A DNA stretch of 22,854 nucleotides from JAIOTG01 sp964644045 (GTDB lineage: Bacteria; Patescibacteriota; Patescibacteriia; Patescibacteriales; JAGXOH01), in NCBI GenBank assembly GCA_964644045.1, contig CAZXUK010000016.1:1-22854 (forward strand), given 5' to 3'. Shown piece by piece: positions 1 through 6,362 of the stretch (positions are counted from its first letter, which is position 1; every line of letters begins with the position of its first letter). Under the pieces are notes generated by a model, which saw only the letters and a program-made list of their open reading frames with translations, ran no database searches and was not told where the DNA came from. The translations under genes and the position numbers were made by a program.

Positions 1-11
1 TGTGCCAGTCT

Positions 12-28
12 CACTAGTAAAACTAGTG
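12..28. repeat. Small hairpin downstream of ftsI
   Basis: CACTAGT (12-18) and ACTAGTG (22-28) form a perfect 7-bp stem around an AAA loop. No T-run follows on the minus strand, so this is not a convincing terminator for the dcw operon, which probably continues beyond the window. Apart from this, bases 1-89 hold nothing I recognise. Confidence 0.3.
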
Positions 29-89
29 GGTTACCTTTTGGGCAAAACTACTTAAATTCGTAATAATTTTAATTATAGTTATACTAAAA

Positions 90-2153
90 TTACCTACTTT
101 TAGGTACTTGATAATAGTTTAACATAAATTTGGCTAATTCTCCAAAAAGAGGAGCGGCAGAAGAGGCGGAATAACGAACATCTTTGGGATCGTTTAATTT
201 TACCAACATTACAAATTTAGGGTTGTCTATGGGAGCAAATCCCACAAAAGTATGAATTGTTTTTCCGCCATATCCTCCGTAAGAAGAAGCCACCTCTGCT
301 GTTCCGGTCTTTCCTCCCACATAATATCCGGACACTGAAGCTAACTTGGCATGTCCTCCTTCCACCACATTAACCAACATCCCGGAAATAAGAGCCGAGG
401 TTTCTTCGGAGATCACTTTCCTTACTTGGACCGGTTTGGTGTTTTCCGAGGTGTCGTCATTATGAATTATCTTTTTTACCAAATAGGGCTTCATCAAAAC
501 TCCGTCATTGGCGATAGCGGCATAAGCCATAGCCACTTGCAAGGGGGTGGCCGTAATACCTTGGCCGAAAGAAGCGGTCGCCGCATAAATTTTGGGAGTC
601 TTTTCTTTTTTTAACTGGGAAATACTGCCATCAGCTTCCCCTTCCAATTCTATCCCGGTTTCCGTGCCAAAGCCGAATTTACTCACATATTCAGAAAAAA
701 CCTCCGGACCCGTTTTTTCCATAGCAAATATGGCGCCGGTATTCAAAGAATGCTCCAAAACATAATTCATATCCACCTCTCCATGCCCTCCCTTGCTGGC
801 AAAATCGGAATTCTTAATTTCATAACCGCTTAAACTGAGCTTCCCTTCGTCAACATAAGTGGTTCGGGGAGTTATTTTATTCTCATTCAAAGCAATAGCC
901 AAAGTTATGGTTTTAAATACCGACCCCGGTTCATATTCGTCAAAAACCGCCGGATTATTAAAAACTTTTATATTATTTACCTGACTATAATTATTGGGAT
1001 CAAAGGTGGGCCAAGAACACATAGCCATAATCTCTCCGGTCTGGGGCTTGACCACCACCACACTGCCTTTATCAGCGCCATGTTTGCGAGCGGTTTTATT
1101 TAATTTTTGACAAACATGAAATTGAACCGCTCTATCTATAGTTAAAATCAGATCACTTCCATCTTTAGCTCTTTTATATTTCCGATCATTTATAACTACA
1201 CTATCTTTAGTTGAAACCGGAGCGGATCTTATGTAGCCCACATCCCCGGAAAGCTCTTTATCAAAAAACCCTTCCAGGCCATAGCTTCCCTCCGGTTCTC
1301 CTTGAGCATAACTAACAAAACCCAAAAGATGAGAACCCGAACCTTCTTCCGGATAATAACGATAACTTTGCATTAAATGAGAAATTCCTTTTAATTGAAA
1401 TTTTTTTTCTGTCTTTTTTTCCGAAGTAAAATAAACTTGGCCGTTCCTTATCTTTAGATCCTCGGGGCTTAAATCGCTTTTATTTCCCAAAAAAATATAC
1501 ATCTCCTTTAATTTTTCCGGCAAAACTTTCTTTTTTAAGGGTTCATAAGGGTCATTTCTTTTGCTTAAGGTTTTAATATAATTATCTATGATCTTTTCTT
1601 TTTCTTTTTTTACTCTTTTTTCTATTTCTTTCTGTCGCTCCTCTTGCCATTTTTGGCTATTTCTAAGATTTTTCCATTTTTCCTTAATTGTATTAATCCG
1701 GGCATTTTTTTTCTCTTCCGGGGTGTTATGTAAAGCCTTCTTTAATTCTTGGTTTATTTTTTTCTGATCATTTTTTCTTAATTCCTCCTTTACTTTTTTT
1801 ATTACCTCTTCCTTATCAAAAAAAGTATATAATTTCTCCGCCACTTCCTCCTCTTTCTCTATGTCCTTGGGTATGGCATAAACCAAAGCGAAGTCTCTAT
1901 TAGTGGCCAAAGCATAAAAATCATTTTCTCCGGTTTTTTTCTCTTTTTCAATTAATATTTCCCCTCTCTCCGGCTGTAATTCACTGTGAACGCGATGTTG
2001 ATCGGAAGCCAATTCGGAAAAATAACCGCCCTGTATGATCTGAATTTTATAAAGCTTATAGATACAACCCAAAAATAATAAAAAAACAATCGCTATCAAG
2101 AAATAGAGGCGATTGTTGTGATTTTTTTCTATGTTTTTCTTTTTCCAACTCAT
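90..2153 (-). CDS. ftsI: Penicillin-binding protein, FtsI/PBP2-type transpeptidase
   Basis: This is a septal peptidoglycan DD-transpeptidase that crosslinks glycan strands at the division site, anchored in the membrane with its catalytic domain outside. A short basic N-terminus precedes one membrane helix (about residues 16-34). A PBP-dimer region follows, and the transpeptidase domain runs from about 340 to 680. The three active-site motifs are intact: SVFK with nucleophile Ser411, SLN at 469-471, and KTGT at 615-618. The GQGITATPLQVAMAYA block (530-545) is also typical. At 687 residues it is about 90 longer than usual; the extra length is a very Lys/Glu-rich segment at about 97-215. It is the last dcw gene visible, 30 bases after ftsL, and presumably co-transcribed. 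No clear SD precedes the ATG. The FtsI call rests on motifs plus position next to rsmH and ftsL. Confidence 0.95.
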   Translation of the reverse strand: MSWKKKNIEKNHNNRLYFLIAIVFLLFLGCIYKLYKIQIIQGGYFSELASDQHRVHSELQPERGEILIEKEKKTGENDFYALATNRDFALVYAIPKDIEKEEEVAEKLYTFFDKEEVIKKVKEELRKNDQKKINQELKKALHNTPEEKKNARINTIKEKWKNLRNSQKWQEERQKEIEKRVKKEKEKIIDNYIKTLSKRNDPYEPLKKKVLPEKLKEMYIFLGNKSDLSPEDLKIRNGQVYFTSEKKTEKKFQLKGISHLMQSYRYYPEEGSGSHLLGFVSYAQGEPEGSYGLEGFFDKELSGDVGYIRSAPVSTKDSVVINDRKYKRAKDGSDLILTIDRAVQFHVCQKLNKTARKHGADKGSVVVVKPQTGEIMAMCSWPTFDPNNYSQVNNIKVFNNPAVFDEYEPGSVFKTITLAIALNENKITPRTTYVDEGKLSLSGYEIKNSDFASKGGHGEVDMNYVLEHSLNTGAIFAMEKTGPEVFSEYVSKFGFGTETGIELEGEADGSISQLKKEKTPKIYAATASFGQGITATPLQVAMAYAAIANDGVLMKPYLVKKIIHNDDTSENTKPVQVRKVISEETSALISGMLVNVVEGGHAKLASVSGYYVGGKTGTAEVASSYGGYGGKTIHTFVGFAPIDNPKFVMLVKLNDPKDVRYSASSAAPLFGELAKFMLNYYQVPKSR

Positions 2154-2183
2154 CTTTCTTATAAAATTATTGATTTAACTTTC

Positions 2184-2537
2184 TTATCTTTTAGCCACGG
2201 TTTTTCTTAAAACTCTGATATACCCTATTTCTTCCGCCCGGGTCATATTAAGTTTCTCGGTTCTTTTAACTAAATTTTTATAAGATTTTAAAGAAGAAAC
2301 TCTGACTGTTAAATCTCGATTCTGCTCTTGATTTTGGCTCACTTCTTGTTTTAACTCCCGGATCTTCAATCCCTTTATGGTAAGATCGTTGACTGTGGCC
2401 ACATAGTAGCTGATCCCAAGCAAAATCAATACCACCAAAAAAGAATTTAGGATTTTAAATTTTTTCTCCTTTTCGTTTTTTAGCTTGTTTTTTTTTCTTT
2501 TTTGATAACTGTTTTCAGATTTAATGGTCCTGGTCAT
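2184..2537 (-). CDS. ftsL: FtsL-like division protein
   Basis: This is a small bitopic membrane protein of 117 residues. Its basic cytoplasmic tail (1-28) is followed by one membrane helix (about 30-47) and a periplasmic/extracellular heptad-like coiled coil (about 54-92) ending in a TRAEEIGYIR-type stretch. That architecture and its position between rsmH and ftsI identify it as FtsL, the scaffold that pairs with FtsB/DivIC and activates FtsWI. FtsL sequences diverge strongly, so the name depends on context; a DivIC/FtsB-like assignment is the alternative. It starts 10 bases after rsmH ends, which indicates one transcript. No SD is visible before the ATG. Confidence 0.8.
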   Translation of the reverse strand: MTRTIKSENSYQKRKKNKLKNEKEKKFKILNSFLVVLILLGISYYVATVNDLTIKGLKIRELKQEVSQNQEQNRDLTVRVSSLKSYKNLVKRTEKLNMTRAEEIGYIRVLRKTVAKR

Positions 2538-2547
2538 AAAAAATAAA

Positions 2548-3522
2548 TTAAATTTTTATAGCTGCGCGCAATCGTGCACTTCGAGCTGCCGGATTTTTTT
2601 TAATTTCTTTCTCTTCCGGAGTCTTAAAATTTTTACTTTTGCCTTTATTTTTAAACTTTTGAATCTTAAGTTGGGCTTGATGTCCGCATCTGCAAACCGG
2701 AACCTCCGGAGGACAAAGACAATCACGGGACTCTCTCTTTAAAAAATCCTTTACTGTCCTGTCTTCTAAACTGTGATAACTCACTACTGTTAATATTCCT
2801 CCGGATTTTAAAAGCTTGGGGGTTTTGGGTAAGGCCTCCTCTAAATTCTTCAATTCCTCGTTAACCGTTATCCTTAGGGCCTGAAAAATACGCGCCTTGA
2901 TTTTATGAACTCGAGATAAAAATCTATGAGGCAAAGATTTCTCAATAATATCGGATAACTCTTTACTTGTTTTTATCTTTTTTTCTTTTCTCTCCTTAAT
3001 TATTTTTCTCGCTATAGGTCCGGCCCAAGGTTCTTCCCCGAATTTCTTAAAGATTCGAAACAATTCTTTTTCTTGGTAATTATTCAAAATATATTTAACT
3101 GATTTATTCCCCTGACTGACCGCGGAATCAAAACTCAAATTAAGCGGAGAATCTTTTTGAAAGGAAAATCCTCTTTCTTTGTCTTTTAATTGAGCCGAAG
3201 ATAAACCGAGATCCAAAACTATACCTTCAAAAACCACATCTTTGCCCATTTTTTCCTCCGCTGTTTTATCTAAATTTTTAAAATTTTCTTGAACCGGAAC
3301 AATATTATTTATTTTTCTTTTTTCAATTTCTTTTTTAACATTTTTTATAGCCAAATCATCCAGATCAAGAGCTAAAACCCTTCCTTCACTTCCCACCTTT
3401 TGAGCTAATTCAAAAGTGTATCCTCCGCCTCCCAAAGTACAATCAATATAATAATCACCCGAAGAAGGGCTTAAGACCTCCAAAACCTCTTTTAGCATTA
3501 CTGGGGTATGTTTATATTCCAT
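2548..3522 (-). CDS. rsmH: 16S rRNA (cytosine1402-N4)-methyltransferase
   Basis: RsmH (MraW) uses S-adenosylmethionine to methylate N4 of C1402 in the decoding centre of 16S rRNA. I start it at the ATG at 3522, giving 324 residues that begin MEYKHTPVMLKEVLEVL, the family's conserved opening. An in-frame ATG at 3576 would add 18 residues encoded partly by the GC-rich hairpin at 3543-3570 and is unlikely. The SAM-binding motif IDCTLGGGGYT is intact, followed by LALDLDD and LDLGLSSAQL with the ERGFSFQKDSPL block. The Cys-rich segment CLCPPEVPVCRCG and the NPAARSARLRAA C-terminus are also family hallmarks. It is a dcw operon member between the 540-residue surface protein and ftsL. Confidence 0.96.
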   Translation of the reverse strand: MEYKHTPVMLKEVLEVLSPSSGDYYIDCTLGGGGYTFELAQKVGSEGRVLALDLDDLAIKNVKKEIEKRKINNIVPVQENFKNLDKTAEEKMGKDVVFEGIVLDLGLSSAQLKDKERGFSFQKDSPLNLSFDSAVSQGNKSVKYILNNYQEKELFRIFKKFGEEPWAGPIARKIIKERKEKKIKTSKELSDIIEKSLPHRFLSRVHKIKARIFQALRITVNEELKNLEEALPKTPKLLKSGGILTVVSYHSLEDRTVKDFLKRESRDCLCPPEVPVCRCGHQAQLKIQKFKNKGKSKNFKTPEEKEIKKNPAARSARLRAAIKI

Positions 3523-3542
3523 GAATATTGTGTTACGGGTTA

Positions 3543-3570
3543 TCCCTCGCCCTTCGCAAAGGGCGAGGGA
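3543..3570. repeat. GC-rich perfect hairpin in the rsmH leader
   Basis: A 12-bp perfect stem (3543-3554 with 3559-3570) closes a four-base CGCA loop; its core is CCCTCGCCCTT. It stands out in an AT-rich gap between the surface-protein stop and the rsmH start. On the minus strand no T-tract follows, so it is not a standard terminator. It could stabilise or attenuate the dcw mRNA, or be a copy of a dispersed palindromic repeat. Confidence 0.6.
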
Positions 3571-3613
3571 AAGCATGGGGATTTTTTTGATTATTTTAAC
3601 ACTTGCCTAATAA

Positions 3614-5236
3614 TTATTCGGCTTTTAGAGGATCATAACCGTTAGCCACCTCTATACCATCTTTGTAACCATCTCCGTCCGTATCAGGATTATTAACATC
3701 GGTTCCCAATTCTTTTTCTCTCTCATCAGTCAAGAAATCCTTATCTGTGTCCGGCTTTCTAGTGGCCCCGGAATAAGTAATGGCCTGCATGGTATTCCAT
3801 TCCTCGGTGGAACTTGGGGTGTTGCCGAAAATGTCTTTAAATATTCGGATACCCTTTTTCTCGGCTTCCAAATTTCTATTTTCAGCCTTTTGTCTTAAAC
3901 CGTAAGCCATAACTGTTACAGCTGCTCTGTCTTTGGGGGTGCTCATATCCGGAACTCGATCATAGATCTCGCGGAACTGTTTCTTGGCCTCTTCCTCGGC
4001 TTGAGGACTTCTCATCTCCGGCCATCTGCCGTTGGATATCTTGACCATATCCTCAATATCCTCTTGGCTGTCCGGAAGCTTTCCAAAGGCTTTTTGGAAA
4101 GAATGGACCACGGCCGCTCTTTCACCGGCGCCCAATTGCCGGGTATTCTTGTCAGCTCCCTGGGCCACAAAGTTCTCGATCGCGTTTCTGGCTTGTTCGT
4201 TTATTTTATCCATTCTTTTTTCCACTTTGCCCAAATGTTTTCGGGCCTTTTCTCTGGCTTGTTGAAATTTATCTTTAGCTTTTTCCAGGCCTTTCTGTGC
4301 CTTTTCTTCCGCTTTATCCAATTTATCTTGAACTTTTTCTCCGATATTCTCCATGATCTTATCCATATCTCCTTGAAAAAGATCTCTGGCCCGAGATTTG
4401 ATCCTTTTTACCATTTGATCCTCTTGACATTCTCCTTCATGTTTTACGGTTGCATCCTTTTGTTGAGCCACGCATTTATTGGGGTAAGTTTGGCCGTTTT
4501 CTCCGCAAACCGGGGCCAAATCGGCGGAACATTCTTCTGCCGGAGCAAAACACCTGGCTCTGGTGGAAGGAGGGCCGATTTTAGGATCTTCTTTTACGGA
4601 AGTACTGGTGGCATTGGAAGAAGTAGAAATAGTGCCTTCCTCTGTTTCGCCGTTAAAAAAATAAGGGACTAAACCTTCACAACATTCCACCCCCGGTCTT
4701 AAAAAGCCATTCTTGTCCACGCAAACATTTCTTTCTTTTTTTTGTTCTTGTTCTTGTTCTTGTTCTTGCTCTTGTTCTTCTTTAGGATCCTCATCCTCTT
4801 CTTCGCCTTTCTCCTTATCACCCCCTTCCTTTGCTTGACATTCACTTTCAATGCATTGACAGGGTTCTTCCGGTTGAGGACTCATAACCTGAGGACAGAC
4901 CAGGTCTTCTTTATCCGAGCAATCGGGATCAAATTCTCTGGCATTAACACATTCCCATTGCGCGCCGGCGTTATAAGGACAGCAATTAACGCTTCTCCAT
5001 TCACATTCTTCATTGATTTCGCAACTCGCTCCTTCTTCTGAAGAAGTAGCGGTGGTGTCTTCTTCTAAGCCGGAAAAAGTAGTCGCTGTCTCTTCGGTGG
5101 TAGTGGTGGTATCCTCATTCGCCTGAACTCGATCGACAAAAGAGATTGATCCCGCCACCGCCAAACCGAGGGCCATAGCTAAACAGGCAATAGCCAGAAA
5201 TATTTGGAAAATAGTTATGGGCACAATTTGTCTCAT
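3614..5236 (-). CDS. Anchored surface protein with Kazal-like and calcium-binding repeats
   Basis: The role of this gene is unknown. The 540-residue product has one N-terminal hydrophobic helix (about 8-30) and would be exported, perhaps anchored. The outside portion reads, in order: Thr/Ser/Glu-rich linker; Cys-rich segment with about ten Cys (72-133); acidic stretch with a Gln-Glu run (155-165); Kazal-like domain (229-270, with the PVCGENGQTYPNKC signature); long charged helix or coiled coil (277-357); three loosely similar helical units (about 372-407, 416-447, 458-490) sharing a Phe...Pro-Ser/Thr pattern; and two Asp-rich type-3-like calcium loops (496-507, 518-529). Kazal domains generally inhibit serine proteases, and type-3 repeats bind calcium. 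The gene sits 34 bases after mraZ and before rsmH, so it should be expressed from the mraZ promoter with division genes. That placement is odd for a surface protein. Confidence 0.85.
   Translation of the reverse strand: MRQIVPITIFQIFLAIACLAMALGLAVAGSISFVDRVQANEDTTTTTEETATTFSGLEEDTTATSSEEGASCEINEECEWRSVNCCPYNAGAQWECVNAREFDPDCSDKEDLVCPQVMSPQPEEPCQCIESECQAKEGGDKEKGEEEDEDPKEEQEQEQEQEQEQKKERNVCVDKNGFLRPGVECCEGLVPYFFNGETEEGTISTSSNATSTSVKEDPKIGPPSTRARCFAPAEECSADLAPVCGENGQTYPNKCVAQQKDATVKHEGECQEDQMVKRIKSRARDLFQGDMDKIMENIGEKVQDKLDKAEEKAQKGLEKAKDKFQQAREKARKHLGKVEKRMDKINEQARNAIENFVAQGADKNTRQLGAGERAAVVHSFQKAFGKLPDSQEDIEDMVKISNGRWPEMRSPQAEEEAKKQFREIYDRVPDMSTPKDRAAVTVMAYGLRQKAENRNLEAEKKGIRIFKDIFGNTPSSTEEWNTMQAITYSGATRKPDTDKDFLTDEREKELGTDVNNPDTDGDGYKDGIEVANGYDPLKAE
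4742..4777. repeat. Hexanucleotide microsatellite in the surface-protein gene
   Basis: Six TTGTTC units, the fifth altered to TTGCTC, encode the alternating Gln-Glu run of the surface protein. Gain or loss of a unit keeps frame, so it could vary linker length without breaking the protein. Confidence 0.75.
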
Positions 5237-5270
5237 AATTTTTCTTTATTTTTAAATATTTAATAAATTA

Positions 5271-5702
5271 TTACACTCCCATTTCTCCCAGGGCCTCCGC
5301 AATATTAGAGCTGTCTTTCTCCGCGTCTTTTTTATATTTATTCCAGTTGGCCTCATCCCAAATCTCCAAACGATCGTACAAACCGGCTACTATCACCTTT
5401 TTTTTAAGGCCGGCAAATTGTCTTAAATAATCGGGCAAAGTGATCCTTCCCTGGTTATCAAATTCAACCTGCGCAGCTCCGGCCAACAAATGTCTGGCAA
5501 AAGCGCGCGCCTTGGATTGACTAATGGGCAGATCCGCGAACTTTCGGGCCATCTCTTCCCACTTTTCCTTGGGATATAAAAACAAACAATTATCCAACCC
5601 CTTGGTTACTACCGCTCCTTTTTTAAGCAAATTACGAAATTTAGCCGGAATGGCCATTCTGCCCTTACTATCTAAATTGTGGTTGTATTCTCCTATGAAC
5701 AT
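5271..5702 (-). CDS. mraZ: Transcriptional regulator MraZ
   Basis: MraZ is a DNA-binding regulator of the dcw cluster built from two swapped-hairpin AbrB-like domains. The 143-residue length is normal. The first domain opens with MFIGEYNHNLDSKGRMAIPAKFR and the second carries QVEFDNQGRITLPDYLR (about 78-94); both show the family DxKGR-hydrophobic-P pattern. In Escherichia coli MraZ represses its own operon by binding TGGG repeats, and in mollicutes it acts on AAAGTG boxes. AAAGTGG-like boxes lie just upstream here, so autoregulation is likely. It is first in the operon. No SD precedes the ATG. Confidence 0.96.
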   Translation of the reverse strand: MFIGEYNHNLDSKGRMAIPAKFRNLLKKGAVVTKGLDNCLFLYPKEKWEEMARKFADLPISQSKARAFARHLLAGAAQVEFDNQGRITLPDYLRQFAGLKKKVIVAGLYDRLEIWDEANWNKYKKDAEKDSSNIAEALGEMGV

Positions 5703-5756
5703 ATTTTGAAAATTTAAGGTATCACAACTTTAATTGACCGAAAATTCACCGCGTTT

Positions 5757-5826
5757 CCCCACTTTTCACCTCTTATATTTAATTATACACCACTTTTCCA
5801 CTCTAAGCAACATTTTTTACCACTTT
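5757..5826 (-). promoter_or_regulatory. Cluster of MraZ-type boxes over the dcw promoter
   Basis: On the minus strand GTGG occurs at 5820-5823, 5798-5801, 5790-5793 and 5759-5762, three of them as AAAGTGG or AAAAGTGG. Two lie in the spacer between -35 and -10, one lies upstream and one lies in the leader. Related GGTG sequences follow at 5767-5770 and 5747-5750. Spacing of 8 between neighbouring boxes occurs twice. The arrangement fits MraZ binding; the assignment is inferred from the known box types, not measured. Confidence 0.65.
5782..5810 (-). promoter_or_regulatory. dcw operon promoter, sigma-70 type
   Basis: The minus strand reads TTGCTT (5805-5810), a 17-base spacer, then a perfect TATAAT (5782-5787). 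Transcription would start near 5775, about 70 bases before the mraZ ATG. This is the best promoter match in the left half of the window. Confidence 0.8.
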
Positions 5827-5870
5827 ATTGTTTAAAAAAAAATTAACTAACTTTAGGAAAAATAAATAAA

Positions 5871-5906
5871 AAAATCCTTTTTCCGACTATTCGGAAAAAG
5901 GATTTT
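5871..5906 (-). terminator. Intrinsic terminator after the tsaB operon
   Basis: A perfect 16-bp stem (5871-5886 with 5891-5906) closes a four-base loop. On the minus strand the stem runs into TTTTTTTATTT, a good U-tract, so it ends transcription coming from tsaB and insulates the mraZ promoter. It could also work in the other direction, but no gene reads toward it on the plus strand. Confidence 0.85.
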
Positions 5907-5915
5907 ACACAAATA

Positions 5916-5954
5916 TTGTGGATAATTAAAAAACTTGATCAAATTTATCCACAA
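5916..5954. promoter_or_regulatory. Inverted pair of consensus DnaA boxes
   Basis: TGTGGATAA (5917-5925) and TTATCCACA (5945-5953) are both exact matches to the DnaA box consensus TTATCCACA, on opposite strands and 19 bases apart. The symmetry extends one further base each side. The surroundings are AT-rich. They lie between the tsaB stop and its terminator. Possible roles are DnaA titration, DnaA control of the dcw region, or chance RNA secondary structure. I see no dnaA, dnaN or long run of boxes that would make this oriC. Confidence 0.6.
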
Positions 5955-5977
5955 GTAATCAACATCTTTTTAAATTT

Positions 5978-6355
5978 TTACCTCCTCTTCTTGGCTTGGG
6001 TAATATTGGGGTTCCCGCCATATTCGGGTTTGACTATTTTGATTTCCTTATTTTTTAAAATCTTGGCCTCTTTATTTAACGGCTCCACCTCAATCCCCAA
6101 AGCATAAGCCAAGGCATTAGCTACCACCACTCCTATCCTTAAAGAAGTAAAGCTCCCTCCTCGGTTATTTACTTTTATCTTTTTTAATTGAGAAATTTCT
6201 ATTCTTTTAGATTTAAAAAAATTACCAATTTCTTCCAAAAGCTTATCGGCCTGATTAAAATTAACCTTTTTTTCTTGACTATCTATGTTTTTGTTTTTCT
6301 CTTTTAGTCTTAAGGCTATTTTTTCTTTTTTGGTAGTATCAATTGTTAGAATCAT
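5978..6355 (-). CDS. tsaB: TsaB-like protein, short form
   Basis: TsaB is the inactive ASKHA-fold partner of TsaD in making the t6A base of ANN-decoding tRNAs. The signature is GGSFTSLRIGVVVANALAYAL (about residues 66-86), matching the family GPGSFTGLRIG block, and the protein opens with ILTIDTT like other members. At 125 residues it is little more than half the usual 220-230, covering the N-terminal lobe with a basic tail. The ORF ends cleanly and I see no frameshifted remainder downstream, so it looks like a natural short form rather than a broken gene. It follows the Ig-like surface protein by 7 bases and ends that operon. Confidence 0.75.
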   Translation of the reverse strand: MILTIDTTKKEKIALRLKEKNKNIDSQEKKVNFNQADKLLEEIGNFFKSKRIEISQLKKIKVNNRGGSFTSLRIGVVVANALAYALGIEVEPLNKEAKILKNKEIKIVKPEYGGNPNITQAKKRR

Positions 6356-6362
6356 AATATTT

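Noticed and set aside
4001..4672. Long open frame on the plus strand opposite the surface-protein gene
   Set aside because: Its composition is what the reverse complement of a Lys/Glu/Gln-rich coiled coil gives (runs of Phe and Leu); the minus-strand frame has recognisable domains and sits in an operon.
4742..4777. CRISPR-like array
   Set aside because: It is a 6-base microsatellite without spacers, inside a coding frame.
5916..5954. Origin of replication
   Set aside because: Only two DnaA boxes, no dnaA, dnaN or other origin-linked genes, and no further box cluster in the gap.
5978..6355. tsaB pseudogene
   Set aside because: The frame is intact with a clean start and stop, no shifted remainder of the second lobe was seen downstream, and short TsaB forms are plausible in reduced genomes.
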